A DNA stretch of 64,000 nucleotides from JBQLZO01 sp052168315. Its GTDB lineage: Bacteria > Planctomycetota > Phycisphaerae > Phycisphaerales > UBA1924. Shown piece after piece: positions 35,810 to 44,727 of this stretch (within the stretch, counting starts at the first letter, position 1; each line of letters starts with the position of its first letter). The notes beneath the pieces were generated by a model that was not told the origin of the DNA, did no database searches, and saw nothing but the letters and a program-made list of their open reading frames with translations. The translations under genes were made by a program, and so were the position numbers. Location: assembly GCA_052168315.1 (NCBI GenBank), contig JBQLZO010000040.1, positions 92,079-156,078 of the forward strand. Direction: 5' to 3'.

Positions 35810-37273
35810 TCATTCCTCCTCCTCTTCCTTGGTAAGGGAGAGGCCGGAAGTTCGATCCTTCTCGGCAGCACCAGCCAACCGCCTAATTTCGCAGGGTTTT
35901 TTCGCCCCGCCCCTTTCAACCATGGCGGGCACTCCCCATTTTGGCGCGGAACTGGCGCGGATCTGTGCTGAATCGGCCACCCCCCCCGTCCCCGCCGTCC
36001 CCGGCCAGGGATTCCGCGGTGTTCGAGGTGTCCCCGGCAATCGTCCCCGGGGTTTCTCGACCGTCCCCGGCAGCCCGCTCCGCAGCGTCCCCAGTGTCCC
36101 CACCGTCCCCGATGGTGTCCCCGGCGCGTTCACCAGCGGCTCGCCGAACAGCGTCTCCAACGCTCGCGACGCTTCCATCAAAAAGTCCGGGTGATGCTTG
36201 GCATAGATCTCCGTCGTGCGGCTTTCGCTGTGACCGAGCATGCCAGCAATCTGCCGCAGTGGCACGCCGGATGCCGCCATCAGGGTCGCGCCCGTGTGGC
36301 GCAGTGTGTACGGCGTCACTTCCTCCAGTCCCGCCCGCCGGCAGGCCGTCGCGAACGCACGCTTCACGCTGCGCACCGGCCGCCCCTCGTACTCCAGCAC
36401 ATGCCCTGTGCGTGAGTCCATCATCGCCCGCTCCAGATACGACCGCAGGCTCGGCGTGATCGGCACAACGGGACGCCGCTTGCGGGTCTGGCGCGTACCC
36501 GGGGACATGAAGTCGATGCGTCCCCAGTCAAGATCGACCTGCTCACATTGCAGCCCGAAGATCGCTCCGGGGCGTTGCAGCGTGTGCAATGCCAGGATCA
36601 CGAACAGCCGCAGGTGCTCGGCCTCGCATGCCATAAGCAACCTTCGCACCTCATGCGTGCGCAGGAACCGATCACGCGGCGGCGGATTCGACAGCAGCTG
36701 CACATGCGGCACGCTCTCCAGCCGTCCCCGCTTCCATGCCCAGCGCAGCGCGGCCTTGAGCACGCCCAGTTCACGGTTCAGTGTGCCGTTGGAGGCCGTG
36801 TGCCCCTGCTTGGTGAGCATCGCGCGCCGCCACTCGATGTAGCGTTGCTGCGCATCAAGATCGAACGCGGCCACGGTCTCGATCCGCGAGAGCCCGCAGA
36901 ATGCCGTGAAGTGTTTGTGTGCCGCGTGCAGGGCGTGCAAGCTGCCGCCGCTCTCGTTGTGCTGGTGGTCGATGTAGTCGCGCAGCGCTTCGAGCAACAA
37001 CGCTTCATCCGATGGTTTACGCGGCGGCTTGCCGCCATGCCGCGCGAACGCGATCAGCCGGTCCTGTGCCGTGGCCAGATCATCCGTCCGCGTGCTGATG
37101 CGCCGCGAGCGATCCGATCCCTTCGGCTTGTAGTAGATGCTGAGGTTGGGCGTGTCGGGCCGGCGCACGAGCTGGTAATCGCCATACGCCCACACCGGTT
37201 CGTAGAACGGAGCGTGTGCCTGCTGTGACGCATGGTGTGCGGAATGGTGTGTCGCGTGGCCCGTGCTCAGCAT
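35810..37273 (-). CDS. tyrosine recombinase (integrase 1), 3' end carries a tRNA-Thr fragment
   Basis: 487 residues from ATG 37273. Catalytic region: first Arg in HTLQRPGAIFGLQCEQVDLD, second Arg/His in TPYTLRHTGATLMAASG (Tyr in place of the usual first His), then MLGHSESRTTEIYAKHHP with the nucleophile Tyr. The N-terminal core-binding domain runs over about 50-200. After about residue 380 the protein has a GT/PG-rich low-complexity tail encoded by GTCCCC-rich DNA, and its last about 20 residues are read antisense through a tRNA-Thr 3' fragment. The start overlaps the HTH gene upstream. Alternative upstream ATGs in the frame give non-protein-like sequence. Confidence 0.88.
   Translation of the reverse strand: MLSTGHATHHSAHHASQQAHAPFYEPVWAYGDYQLVRRPDTPNLSIYYKPKGSDRSRRISTRTDDLATAQDRLIAFARHGGKPPRKPSDEALLLEALRDYIDHQHNESGGSLHALHAAHKHFTAFCGLSRIETVAAFDLDAQQRYIEWRRAMLTKQGHTASNGTLNRELGVLKAALRWAWKRGRLESVPHVQLLSNPPPRDRFLRTHEVRRLLMACEAEHLRLFVILALHTLQRPGAIFGLQCEQVDLDWGRIDFMSPGTRQTRKRRPVVPITPSLRSYLERAMMDSRTGHVLEYEGRPVRSVKRAFATACRRAGLEEVTPYTLRHTGATLMAASGVPLRQIAGMLGHSESRTTEIYAKHHPDFLMEASRALETLFGEPLVNAPGTPSGTVGTLGTLRSGLPGTVEKPRGRLPGTPRTPRNPWPGTAGTGGVADSAQIRASSAPKWGVPAMVERGGAKKPCEIRRLAGAAEKDRTSGLSLTKEEEEE
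35824..35873 (+). other. tRNA-Thr(GGT) 3' fragment, likely attachment-site core
   Basis: Anticodon arm CTTCC-TTGGTAA-GGGAG (anticodon GGT), variable AGGCC, T arm GGAAG-TTCGATC-CTTCT, acceptor 3' strand CGGCAGC and ACCA. The acceptor 5' strand and D arm are absent upstream, so it is not a functional tRNA. Such 3' tRNA pieces are made by integration of mobile elements. It lies within the 3' end of integrase 1 (opposite strand). Confidence 0.75.
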
Positions 37274-37497
37274 GCCTCGGACCCCAGCGCCTCGATCAGC
37301 CCCAGCAGCCGCGACAGCGGGATCGGCAGCAGCCCCGCCTCGTGGTCGGCCAGTTCCTCGATCGGCAGCCCCGTCCGCTCGGCCAGGCACTCCAGGCTCA
37401 CGCCCGCCGAACGCCGCATCGTGCCCAGCGTCCGCCCGAGCTGCCGGTCGATCCGGTGCTCGCGGTCCAGTGTCTTCATCGTGCGATCCATGGCCAT
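37267..37497 (-). CDS. small XRE-type HTH regulator coupled to integrase 1
   Basis: 76 residues from ATG 37497; other in-frame starts lie at 37491 and 37557. Cro/C1-type domain: IDRQLGRTLGTMRRSAGVSL, ECLAERTGLPIEELADHEAG. Its stop overlaps the integrase 1 start (ATGCTGA), so integrase translation depends on this gene. Probable control of integrase expression. Confidence 0.7.
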   Translation of the reverse strand: MAMDRTMKTLDREHRIDRQLGRTLGTMRRSAGVSLECLAERTGLPIEELADHEAGLLPIPLSRLLGLIEALGSEAC

Positions 37498-37650
37498 GCG
37501 TTCTTTTCCGGCTCCAATGTGTTCTTTTCTGGATATGACGCGCAGAAATACAACCATCAGTCAACGGGTGTTTTGAATGGGGAGGGGGTTTTGTCGCGGG
37601 GCTGTGGCGCTCGTGCATCGCCCCGCCGGATGAGCCGGAAGACGCGCGGC

Positions 37651-38232
37651 TCATTCCAGTGGCTCCACGCCCGGGTACGGGATGGTCGGCCGGTCGTTGG
37701 CACGCAGCCACGTGTTGGCCGCCGCCACCACGCCGCGTGTGTCCGTCAGCCGCCCGTCCAGCAGGAAGCCGCCACGCTTGGATACCTTGACGCGACTGCC
37801 CAGCACACGCATCGCCTCACGCAGCGGCGGGGAGGGCCACGCATCCGGATCCGGCAGCGATCCCATCATCTTGCGCCGCGCCGCACGAGCCCGCAGCGAC
37901 ACGCTGTACAGTGGCACGGGCATCCCATGGGCATCGTTGGCATGCTGATTCGGGGGCTGGTAGCTCGTCCAGGGCAAGACAAGCCGGGGCTCGCCGTTCG
38001 GTCCCATCACGATTTTGGCGCAACGCGGCGGCGCGGGATCATGGAAGTCCATCGGCGTGACCATGCCGCCCGTCAACTCATTGATCCGATCCATGATACC
38101 CGGCGAAGGCTTGCGCTCGCCGCTCAAATACCGCATCACCGTGCTCCGGCTCTTCACGCCCAGAAGCCGCCTCAGTTCTCCGGGCGTCAGTTCGTTCTGA
38201 TCCAGATAGTCGGCAAGCTTCATATCTATCAT
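37651..38232 (-). CDS. HTH regulator with C-terminal domain
   Basis: 193 residues from ATG 38232 (a second ATG at 38223 is possible). The N-terminal helix-turn-helix reads KLADYLDQNELTPGELRRLL and GVKSRSTVMRYLSGERKPSP. The remainder includes VPLYSVSLRARAARRKMMGS and a C-terminal basic block, with no family recognised. It is divergent from the ImmA-like gene across 95 bases, suggesting control of that gene and its operon. Confidence 0.65.
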   Translation of the reverse strand: MIDMKLADYLDQNELTPGELRRLLGVKSRSTVMRYLSGERKPSPGIMDRINELTGGMVTPMDFHDPAPPRCAKIVMGPNGEPRLVLPWTSYQPPNQHANDAHGMPVPLYSVSLRARAARRKMMGSLPDPDAWPSPPLREAMRVLGSRVKVSKRGGFLLDGRLTDTRGVVAAANTWLRANDRPTIPYPGVEPLE

Positions 38233-38327
38233 GTAGCGCACAACCAGCAAGAGAAAAACCCCGTCCCCGCACCAACGAATCCTTGCATGCCATCGCTGGC
38301 ATCCGCACGCCGCACCGCAGGCCAGCC

Positions 38328-39077
38328 ATGGATCGCACCCCGCCACCAGCCCTCCTGCGTCTCTCGGTGCGAGCCGCCGATCGAGGAATCGAACTGGCCG
38401 CCGATGGTGTGCTCAGAAAGTGCATGCGAGCGCTGGCGCTGCGTGACATCCCGCTGCCGATCCCGATCGAGCAGTGGATCGAGCACCCGCTGGGGTATGA
38501 ATTGGGCTTTGCCGATGAGGACGAACTGGGCGAGGGCGTGCTCGGCCTGGCACGCCCCGGCACCGGTGAGATGCTCATCAGTGCAACACTCGAACATCAC
38601 GAGCCCAGGCTCCGCTTCACCTGCGCCCACGAACTCGCCCACCTGCTGCTGCACAAGTCCCACGCCGAAGCGTTCCGCGATGTGGCGCTCCCGCACGACA
38701 AGACCGCCGATCAGGTCGAACGCGAAGCCGACCGTTTCGCCGCGGCTCTGCTCATGCCGGTATCAACTCTCGCCGCCCAGATCGAAGCCGCGCGCAATAA
38801 CAGCCAACTTGCACCGGAATGCATCGCCATGCTCCGAGGCGACGATGCCCTGGCCGTCTGGCTCTGGCGGCGATGCTTCCTGCCATGGCTTTGCGATCGC
38901 TATGGCGTGTCCCGTCAGGCCATGGCCTACCGCTGCCGCGAACTCCGCCTCCCCGGCCAGCGACGCCTGCTCCGACCCACCATCGTGCCCCTGCTCGTGG
39001 CCCCCGAGCGGGCCATCGAAGCCCTCGGGCTCGATGCCATCACCCTCCAGAACGGCGTGCCCATTCAATCCACCTGA
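38328..39077 (+). CDS. ImmA/IrrE-family zinc metallopeptidase
   Basis: 249 residues from ATG 38328 (an earlier in-frame ATG at 38283 gives a weak N-terminus). The zinc motif is CAHELAHLLLHKS with His101 and the third ligand region EREADRFAAALLMP. A C-terminal segment LPWLCDRYGVSRQAMAYRCR is a helix-turn-helix-like unit usual in this family. In ICEs such proteases cleave an XRE repressor to trigger excision; the next gene (39131) is exactly such an XRE protein. Confidence 0.85.
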   Translation: MDRTPPPALLRLSVRAADRGIELAADGVLRKCMRALALRDIPLPIPIEQWIEHPLGYELGFADEDELGEGVLGLARPGTGEMLISATLEHHEPRLRFTCAHELAHLLLHKSHAEAFRDVALPHDKTADQVEREADRFAAALLMPVSTLAAQIEAARNNSQLAPECIAMLRGDDALAVWLWRRCFLPWLCDRYGVSRQAMAYRCRELRLPGQRRLLRPTIVPLLVAPERAIEALGLDAITLQNGVPIQST

Positions 39078-39130
39078 ATCGCCGCTGGAAAAATCCCCCC
39101 TCACTTGACCGGAGCGATGCAGGTGTTAGC

Positions 39131-39559
39131 ATGAGTGCGTACATGCCAGCCCAGCCACGCCAACCCGGCCAGCCCATCGGCGAGACGCTCCGCGAGCGGC
39201 GCGTCGCCGTCATGAACAAGAGCCTGCGTGAAACCGCCAAGCTCCTCGACATCGCCCCGGCTCACCTCACTGACATCGAGAAAGGCCGCCGCAACCCCTC
39301 GCAGGAACTCCTGCTTCGTATCGCGAGGGTCTACAACATCGACGAAGCCACACTCCGCGCCGGCTGGGGCAAGGCCCAGATCGTCGTCGGCCAGATCGCC
39401 TCCAAGAACCCCACCACCGCCGCCAAGGCCCCCGAACTGCTCCGCGCCGCCAGCGACCTGAATGCCGAGCAGTGGGACACCCTCATCGCCCAGGCCAAGT
39501 CACTGGCCGCGAAGAAAAGCAAGACCACCAAGCCTGCCACGAAGAAGAAAGCCACCTGA
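39131..39559 (+). CDS. XRE-type regulator, probable target of the ImmA-like protease
   Basis: 142 residues. HTH: GETLRERRVAVMNKSLRETA, KLLDIAPAHLTDIEKGRRNP. A Lys/Ala-rich C-terminal tail (SLAAKKSKTTKPATKKKAT) follows. It is in line with and 54 bases after the ImmA-like gene. The pairing suggests an ImmR/ImmA-type switch controlling excision or transfer. A TTGACC at 39105-39110 could be a -35 box, with no good -10. Confidence 0.75.
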   Translation: MSAYMPAQPRQPGQPIGETLRERRVAVMNKSLRETAKLLDIAPAHLTDIEKGRRNPSQELLLRIARVYNIDEATLRAGWGKAQIVVGQIASKNPTTAAKAPELLRAASDLNAEQWDTLIAQAKSLAAKKSKTTKPATKKKAT

Positions 39560-39645
39560 CCCGGCGTGAGGACCACGCGGGGCATCGCCACGCCCACACT
39601 GTTCGCACACATGCGTACACGCACACACATGAACGAAGATGAGCC

Positions 39646-39966
39646 ATGGTTGACCTCCGCAACGAACAACTCATTGAGATCAAGAGCGTTCCGAAGCTCC
39701 TCCCGTGCCGTCCTTCGGGCAAGCGTGTGCATATCAGCGCCGTCTACCGGTGGATCAGCCGCGGTGTCAGGGGTGTGCGACTCGAAACCATCGCCATCGG
39801 CGGCACGCGTTACACCTCGATCGAGGCCATCGAACGCTTCTCGGCACGGCTGGACGATCCGACGCCATGGCAACCCAGCACGGCGGTCGCACCACCACGC
39901 CAGCGAACCCGTGAGCAGCAAAGGGCGAGCGAGGCGGCCGCTCGCATTCTCGGCCTGCCCCAATAA
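39646..39966 (+). CDS. DUF1580 protein, possible excisionase-like DNA binder
   Basis: 106 residues. The block VHISAVYRWISRGVRGVRLE, TIAIGGTRYTSIEAIERFSA is the DUF1580 signature, a helix-turn-helix-like unit resembling MerR/excisionase folds and found mainly in planctomycetes. It lies between the ImmA/XRE pair and integrase 2, the usual place of a recombination directionality factor. Excisionase function is inference. Confidence 0.75.
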   Translation: MVDLRNEQLIEIKSVPKLLPCRPSGKRVHISAVYRWISRGVRGVRLETIAIGGTRYTSIEAIERFSARLDDPTPWQPSTAVAPPRQRTREQQRASEAAARILGLPQ

Positions 39967-40043
39967 GCGATTCGGCGCTGGCTCCGGCCAGAATGCCAGA
40001 ACCAACGCCGCACGGACCATCGCCCGGTATCGCTCAGTGAAGT

Positions 40044-41330
40044 CTAGCCGACCTGCTTCATGATGGATGCCGCCTTGGCAAAGTCACGCTCGGCGTAGAT
40101 CCCCGTGACCGAGAGCGTCGCATGCCCCAGGACCACCTGCGCCGCCTCGATGCCGTACGCCCGTGCCAAGGCGGTCGCCGCATTGTGGCGCAACTGGTGC
40201 GGATGGAAGCGGTGCTCGGATCGCCACGCCGCAACAGCACCAAGACCGCTCGTGCCGAGTCGGGCTTCCCATTCAGCCTGGGACTCATCGCTGCGCTGGG
40301 CCAATGATTCGGGCAGAGGGAATGCCTTGTCGCAGGCGCGAGTCACCGCCCGTCGGTAGCTGTCGGTCGTGTACGCATCCCCCGCAGGACGCTTGGGCAC
40401 GCGGACGCGGTTGCTCCCCGGCCGGTTCCCTTGGTTCATTGGAGTGCTGCGCGTGTAGTGCCGCCGCTCGAACATCGCGGCGGTTGATTCAGCCGGGCTG
40501 AAGCAGAACGCGTGTTCATCTCGCGCCAGAAACGGTTCGAGAACCTCCTGCGCCCGTGGACCCAGATACACCCGTCTCTCCCGGCCCAGGTGCTGCGTCT
40601 TGTGCGATGCGGGAATAAACACCCAAGGCGTCTGTCGACGATCCACATCGCAAGGCCGCATCGAAATGAGCTCGCCGGGACGCATCCCCGTCATCAATTG
40701 AATGCGCACCATCGCGGCAACCGGTTCGGTCATGCACAACAACGCCCCCTCGATCACGGATTCGTCAGCCGGACGAACCGGCTCGGATTCCCGCGCTTCG
40801 GTACGCCCCCGCCGCAGGCCCCGCACCGCGAGCAACCCCTGAAGCACCAGAGGAGGCACCAGTTCGTTCTCGGCGCCCCACCGGAACATCCGTTTGATCC
40901 GCTCGATGGACTGGTTCACATACCGGCGGCTCAGGTCACGCTCGATCATGGCCTGCCGCACGGCCTTCAGATTCAGCGGTCCGAACGCCGACACCGGCGT
41001 ATCGCCGAAGAGCGGCAGCAGGTACCGCATCGAGAGCTTGATCATCCGCTGCGTCTCGGTCGCATGAGAACCGGCCTGGTAGTAGACCCGCACATGCTCC
41101 CAGTAATGAACGAACAGCTCGTTGAGCGTGAGATCGGTTCGGCCCGGGCGCAATCGGAACGCGGCGTTGGGCTGGCAAACGGTCGCCGCGAGGAGCTGGG
41201 TGTATCGCTCTTTGCTCTCTGGCGAGCCGTGGACGCCGAGGTAGTGGTCCTTGCCATCGAGCCAGACCACCGCCTGGCCAGACGCTTTGTGGAGACGGTA
41301 CTTCGGGATGCGTGTACGGGATTGGGACAT
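40044..41330 (-). CDS. tyrosine recombinase (integrase 2) beside tRNA-Thr
   Basis: 428 residues from ATG 41330 (GGAGG eight bases upstream). The N-terminal arm binds DNA; the core-binding domain spans about 60-170. Catalytic residues: Arg in LMTGMRPGELISMRPCDVD, HxLRH in HPHQLRHNAATALARA, and the H-x-x-Y part LGHATLSVTGIYAERD. Complete and probably active. It starts 118 bases from the 3' end of an intact tRNA-Thr(CGT) and is read in the same direction, the standard position of an integrase at attL. Confidence 0.92.
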   Translation of the reverse strand: MSQSRTRIPKYRLHKASGQAVVWLDGKDHYLGVHGSPESKERYTQLLAATVCQPNAAFRLRPGRTDLTLNELFVHYWEHVRVYYQAGSHATETQRMIKLSMRYLLPLFGDTPVSAFGPLNLKAVRQAMIERDLSRRYVNQSIERIKRMFRWGAENELVPPLVLQGLLAVRGLRRGRTEARESEPVRPADESVIEGALLCMTEPVAAMVRIQLMTGMRPGELISMRPCDVDRRQTPWVFIPASHKTQHLGRERRVYLGPRAQEVLEPFLARDEHAFCFSPAESTAAMFERRHYTRSTPMNQGNRPGSNRVRVPKRPAGDAYTTDSYRRAVTRACDKAFPLPESLAQRSDESQAEWEARLGTSGLGAVAAWRSEHRFHPHQLRHNAATALARAYGIEAAQVVLGHATLSVTGIYAERDFAKAASIMKQVG

Positions 41331-41447
41331 GGAACGAGCCTCCAAGACGAGCCATTTCGGTACATACCGAAATGACGAACGCTTGCAGGCCGCTCGGTCC
41401 ACCGTGAACCGGTCGCGTAAATGCTTCGGCCGAAAGGACTTACGGAA

Positions 41448-41520
41448 AGCCACCTACTGGACTCGAACCAGCGACCTGAGCTTTACGAAAGCTCCGCTCT
41501 ACCAACTGAGCTAAGGTGGC
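41448..41520 (-). tRNA. tRNA-Thr (anticodon CGT)
   Basis: Acceptor GCCACCT/AGGTGGC, anticodon arm GAGCT-TTCGTAA-AGCTC (CGT), T arm with TTCGAGT loop, discriminator T; CCA is not encoded. Intact cloverleaf. Integrase 2 lies directly downstream of its 3' end, so this tRNA is the probable integration target. Confidence 0.93.
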
Positions 41521-41883
41521 GCCTTCGTCGGCCTCGCCGAGTCTTCCTCGGGCGGCGGACGGGCACAGATCGCGGACCATCTCCCGGGCGTCTCCACAAC
41601 GCTCCGGCGACCGCCCGCGGGGGCGAGAGTCTACGCCAAGGCGTGAACACCGGCAATGCGCCCGCACGCGATGAACGAGCCACACGCCGGCGCCCGGCAA
41701 TCGCCTCCCACCGCGCCGCCACGCCAGCACCACCCGCGAACCGCCGCCAGGCGCACGGCACCCCGTTCCCGGCACCCGGTACCGGGAGCCCGGCGCCCGC
41801 TCTTCCCGCCCCTCCTGGCCCGCAGACCCGACATCACCCGCTTGCTGGCCCGACCCGCGCGCCCCTCCAACAATCATCACACC
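41521..41883. other. intergenic region after tRNA-Thr
   Basis: About 360 very GC-rich bases upstream of the tRNA (minus strand) and the gene at 41884. Frames here are low-complexity Pro/Arg/Ala and look non-coding. A tRNA promoter is expected on the minus strand but no clear boxes were found. Confidence 0.3.
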
Positions 41884-42849
41884 ATGAAGGCCTTCTGGTC
41901 CCTCATCCTCGCCCTCTTCATCGCCACCGGGGCCCTGCTCGCGCTCCGCGCTGCGCCGCCACGCACCCCCCCCAATAGCCCCACCACCGGTCACGCCTCA
42001 TCGATCGACCACGCGACACCGGGCCCGCTCGCCGGCGCCCGCACCCCGAGGCACCTGCAAGAGCCGCTCCCCGCCCGGATTCCCCCCGACGCGGCCCCCT
42101 CCGGCACCACAGCGACCTCCCCGCCTGGCGCCCCCACCGACACCCCAGCCCCCACCCCATCCACCAGCACCGATCCCATCGCCAGTCCGGCCAACACGCT
42201 CACCCTCCCCGACCATCCCGCCCCCGCGCTCGGGCACCTCTCCGACCCCGCCACCGTCTCCGACTGGCTCGATGACCTGCTCGAGGTCGACCACACCCCC
42301 ACCGTCACCCTCGCGGACGCCGCCGACAGAACGACCGCCGCCAACGAGCCGCCACCACCCCCGCTCCCCGCCCCGGCGCCCATGCCCGGCGTCGATCCGA
42401 ACGATCCCAACACCCTCGCCGGGCGCTTCCCGCTCCGTGGCGAGGGCACGCGGGACGACCCCTACCGCCTCCCGTGGGAAGCGCTCGTCGCCGTCCGCGA
42501 GACCTACCGCCCCCGCACCGGCAACAACGAACTCCCCGAGTGGCTCGACCGCATCGATGGCAAGTACATCGCCCTCACCGGCTACCTCCTGCTCCCGCTC
42601 GTCCAGGACACCACCGATGAGGTCCTGCTCATGCGCAACCAGTGGGATGGCTGCTGCATCGGCGTCCCGCCCACGCCGTACGACGCCATCGAGGTCAAGC
42701 TCAACAAACCGCTCGCCGGCAAGTCCTCGTGGCGCATGAACTACGGCACCATCACCGGCAAGGTCGCGGTCGACCCATACATCGTCTCCGGATGGCTCAT
42801 CGGGCTGTACCTCATGGACGATGCGACGCTTCTCGACGCCGGTCTATAG
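41884..42849 (+). CDS. membrane-anchored protein, DUF3299-like
   Basis: 321 residues from ATG 41884; the frame is open further upstream but codes for low-complexity sequence. An N-terminal hydrophobic segment (FWSLILALFIATGALLALRA) is a signal or anchor. A long Pro/Thr-rich linker leads to a C-terminal domain: DRIDGKYIALTGYLLLPLVQ, EVLLMRNQWDGCCIGVPPTP, NKPLAGKSSWRMNYGTITGK. The GCC.G.PP pattern and the surrounding fold resemble DUF3299, an envelope-associated family of unknown function. Confidence 0.7.
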   Translation: MKAFWSLILALFIATGALLALRAAPPRTPPNSPTTGHASSIDHATPGPLAGARTPRHLQEPLPARIPPDAAPSGTTATSPPGAPTDTPAPTPSTSTDPIASPANTLTLPDHPAPALGHLSDPATVSDWLDDLLEVDHTPTVTLADAADRTTAANEPPPPPLPAPAPMPGVDPNDPNTLAGRFPLRGEGTRDDPYRLPWEALVAVRETYRPRTGNNELPEWLDRIDGKYIALTGYLLLPLVQDTTDEVLLMRNQWDGCCIGVPPTPYDAIEVKLNKPLAGKSSWRMNYGTITGKVAVDPYIVSGWLIGLYLMDDATLLDAGL

Positions 42850-42944
42850 TTTCCTGACCGGGCATCGCGAATCGCCACTCCATCGCCATCCCGCCCAGCT
42901 CCCTCCCGCACCCGACACACACCACCAACGCAATCGGAGCCCCC

Positions 42945-43469
42945 ATGATGCGCTACCAATCGCACGCCGCCGCCGCGCTGCTCACGCTCGTGGCCCTCAT
43001 CGTCACCGGTTGCTCCTCCGCCGGCGATCCCAACGCATCGGGCGGCAACACCGACGACGCCTCCCTCCCAGCGCCCGCCACCGCCATCCTCGGCGACTGG
43101 GCCCTCATCGCCATCGAGGGCACCTCGCTCAACGACTTCGACCTCCAGGGCCTCCGCGCCACACCCTCCATCAACATCGAACCGGATGGACGCGTCGGCG
43201 GCAACGCGGGCGTCAACCGGTGGTTCTCCTCCCTCAATCTCGCGCAGCTCGCCCAAGGCCGCTTCGCCATCGGCCCCGCCGGGAGCACCAAGATGGCCGG
43301 CCCGCCCAGCGCCATGCAGATCGAGGACCGCTTCCTGGGCGCCCTCGCCCGCGCCGCACGCTTCGACCTCGACGCCCTCCAGCGCAACGACAACCTCCGC
43401 CTGCTCTCAGGCGATGGCGATGAGCTGCTCCACTTCGTCCGGCGCCAGGGCTCCGATATCGCCCGCTGA
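42945..43469 (+). CDS. META-domain lipoprotein
   Basis: 174 residues. Lipobox LIVTGCSS after a hydrophobic N-terminus marks a lipoprotein. The mature part (ILGDWALIAIEGTSLNDFD, INIEPDGRVGGNAGVNRWFS, LRLLSGDGDELLHFVRR) has the pattern of META/HslJ domains. Function of such lipoproteins in the envelope is not clear; some relate to stress or antibiotic resistance. Stands alone between two unrelated genes. Confidence 0.75.
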   Translation: MMRYQSHAAAALLTLVALIVTGCSSAGDPNASGGNTDDASLPAPATAILGDWALIAIEGTSLNDFDLQGLRATPSINIEPDGRVGGNAGVNRWFSSLNLAQLAQGRFAIGPAGSTKMAGPPSAMQIEDRFLGALARAARFDLDALQRNDNLRLLSGDGDELLHFVRRQGSDIAR

Positions 43470-43518
43470 CCCCACGCCTCCTCAGGGCGGCGCTCGCTTC
43501 GCGCCCACCCACGACGGC

Positions 43519-44727
43519 TCACGCACGCAGCGCTTCGCTCACCTTTGCCAGCGCATCGCCCACGCGGTCCACCTGCCGCTCGCTCAGGTGCTGGTGGATC
43601 GGCACGCACATCAGCTCGCTCGCCAGCCGCTCGGCCACCGGCGGGTGCTCGCTGACCATCGGCTCGAACATCGGCTGGTGCGTCAGCGACCGCGGATAGT
43701 GGATCGCCGTCATCACGCCCTCGGCCTTCAGCAGCTCCTGGAACTCCGCACGCAGCGCATCCGGACGCGTCGTGTCGTCCGGCGTCACGAAGCGCGACGC
43801 GTCGATCCGGATCGGATACTGGTGGTACGCCGACGCCGCGCCCTCCGTGATCCGCCCCGGCGCCAGCCCATCGATCTCCGCCAGCCGCCGATCCAGCATC
43901 GCCGCGTTCCGCCGACGCGCCGCCGTCGCATCCGCGATCCGGTCCATCTGCGACAGCCCGATCGCCGCCGACACATCGCTCATCCGATAGTTGTACCCGA
44001 CCCGCACATGGATGTACTTCTCGCCCTCGCCGTGCGAGCGCACCAGCTTCATCGTCGCCGCCAGGTCATCATCGTTCGTCGTGACCATCCCGCCCTCGCC
44101 CGTCGTCATGTTCTTCGTCGGATAGAACGAGTAGGTCACCACATCGCCGAACCGACCCAGCCCCTGCCCCTTGTAGGTCGCGTAGTGCGCCTGCGCCGCG
44201 TCGTACACCACCGACAGCCCCTTCTCGGCCGCCAGCTTCTCCACCGCATCAATATCCACCGGGCAGCCGTACAGGTGCGTCGCCGCGATCGCCACCGTCT
44301 TGTCCGTGACCTTCCGCTTCGCATCTTCCACATCGATCTGGAAGGTCTCCGGATCCGCATCCACCCACACGATCTTCGCGCCGCGAGCCGCCAGCATCGA
44401 CGCCGTCGCCACATACGACCACGCTGGGCACAGCACCTCATCGCCCGGCTGCACCAGCACCTCGTACGGGATCTGCAGCGCGCAGGTCCCGTTCGCGCAG
44501 GTCAGCGCGTGCCGGGCATCCGTCTCCTCCGCGAACCGCTGCTCGAACGCCAGGCACTTCTTGCCCATCGCCAGCATCCCCGAACGCAGCACCTCCACCG
44601 CCGCGTCGATGTCCGCCTCGGCCAGTTTCACAGCCACCACGGAGATCGGGTCCGACGAAACCGGGGTGCCGCCGTTGATCGCCAGACGGGCGACCTGCGG
44701 ACGAGATGCGATCGACTTGATGGCCAT
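43519..44727 (-). CDS. DegT/DnrJ/EryC1/StrS-family PLP aminotransferase
   Basis: 402 residues. PLP-dependent transaminase of nucleotide sugar or cyclic alcohol substrates. Signatures: LTCANGTCALQIPYEVLVQP near the cofactor, THLYGCPVDIDAVEKLAAE, YDAAQAHYATYKGQGLGRFG with the conserved Asp, and SFYPTKNMTTGEGGM with the Schiff-base Lys. It ends in a usual C-terminal domain (HYPRSLTHQPMF). The start is preceded by GAGGGA. No sugar biosynthesis genes flank it in this window, so the product is not known. Confidence 0.9.
   Translation of the reverse strand: MAIKSIASRPQVARLAINGGTPVSSDPISVVAVKLAEADIDAAVEVLRSGMLAMGKKCLAFEQRFAEETDARHALTCANGTCALQIPYEVLVQPGDEVLCPAWSYVATASMLAARGAKIVWVDADPETFQIDVEDAKRKVTDKTVAIAATHLYGCPVDIDAVEKLAAEKGLSVVYDAAQAHYATYKGQGLGRFGDVVTYSFYPTKNMTTGEGGMVTTNDDDLAATMKLVRSHGEGEKYIHVRVGYNYRMSDVSAAIGLSQMDRIADATAARRRNAAMLDRRLAEIDGLAPGRITEGAASAYHQYPIRIDASRFVTPDDTTRPDALRAEFQELLKAEGVMTAIHYPRSLTHQPMFEPMVSEHPPVAERLASELMCVPIHQHLSERQVDRVGDALAKVSEALRA

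Noticed and set aside
37216..39108. 630-codon open frame on the plus strand
   Set aside because: Covers the HTH genes and the ImmA-like gene in a different frame; no motif and not compatible with the HELAH-bearing frame.
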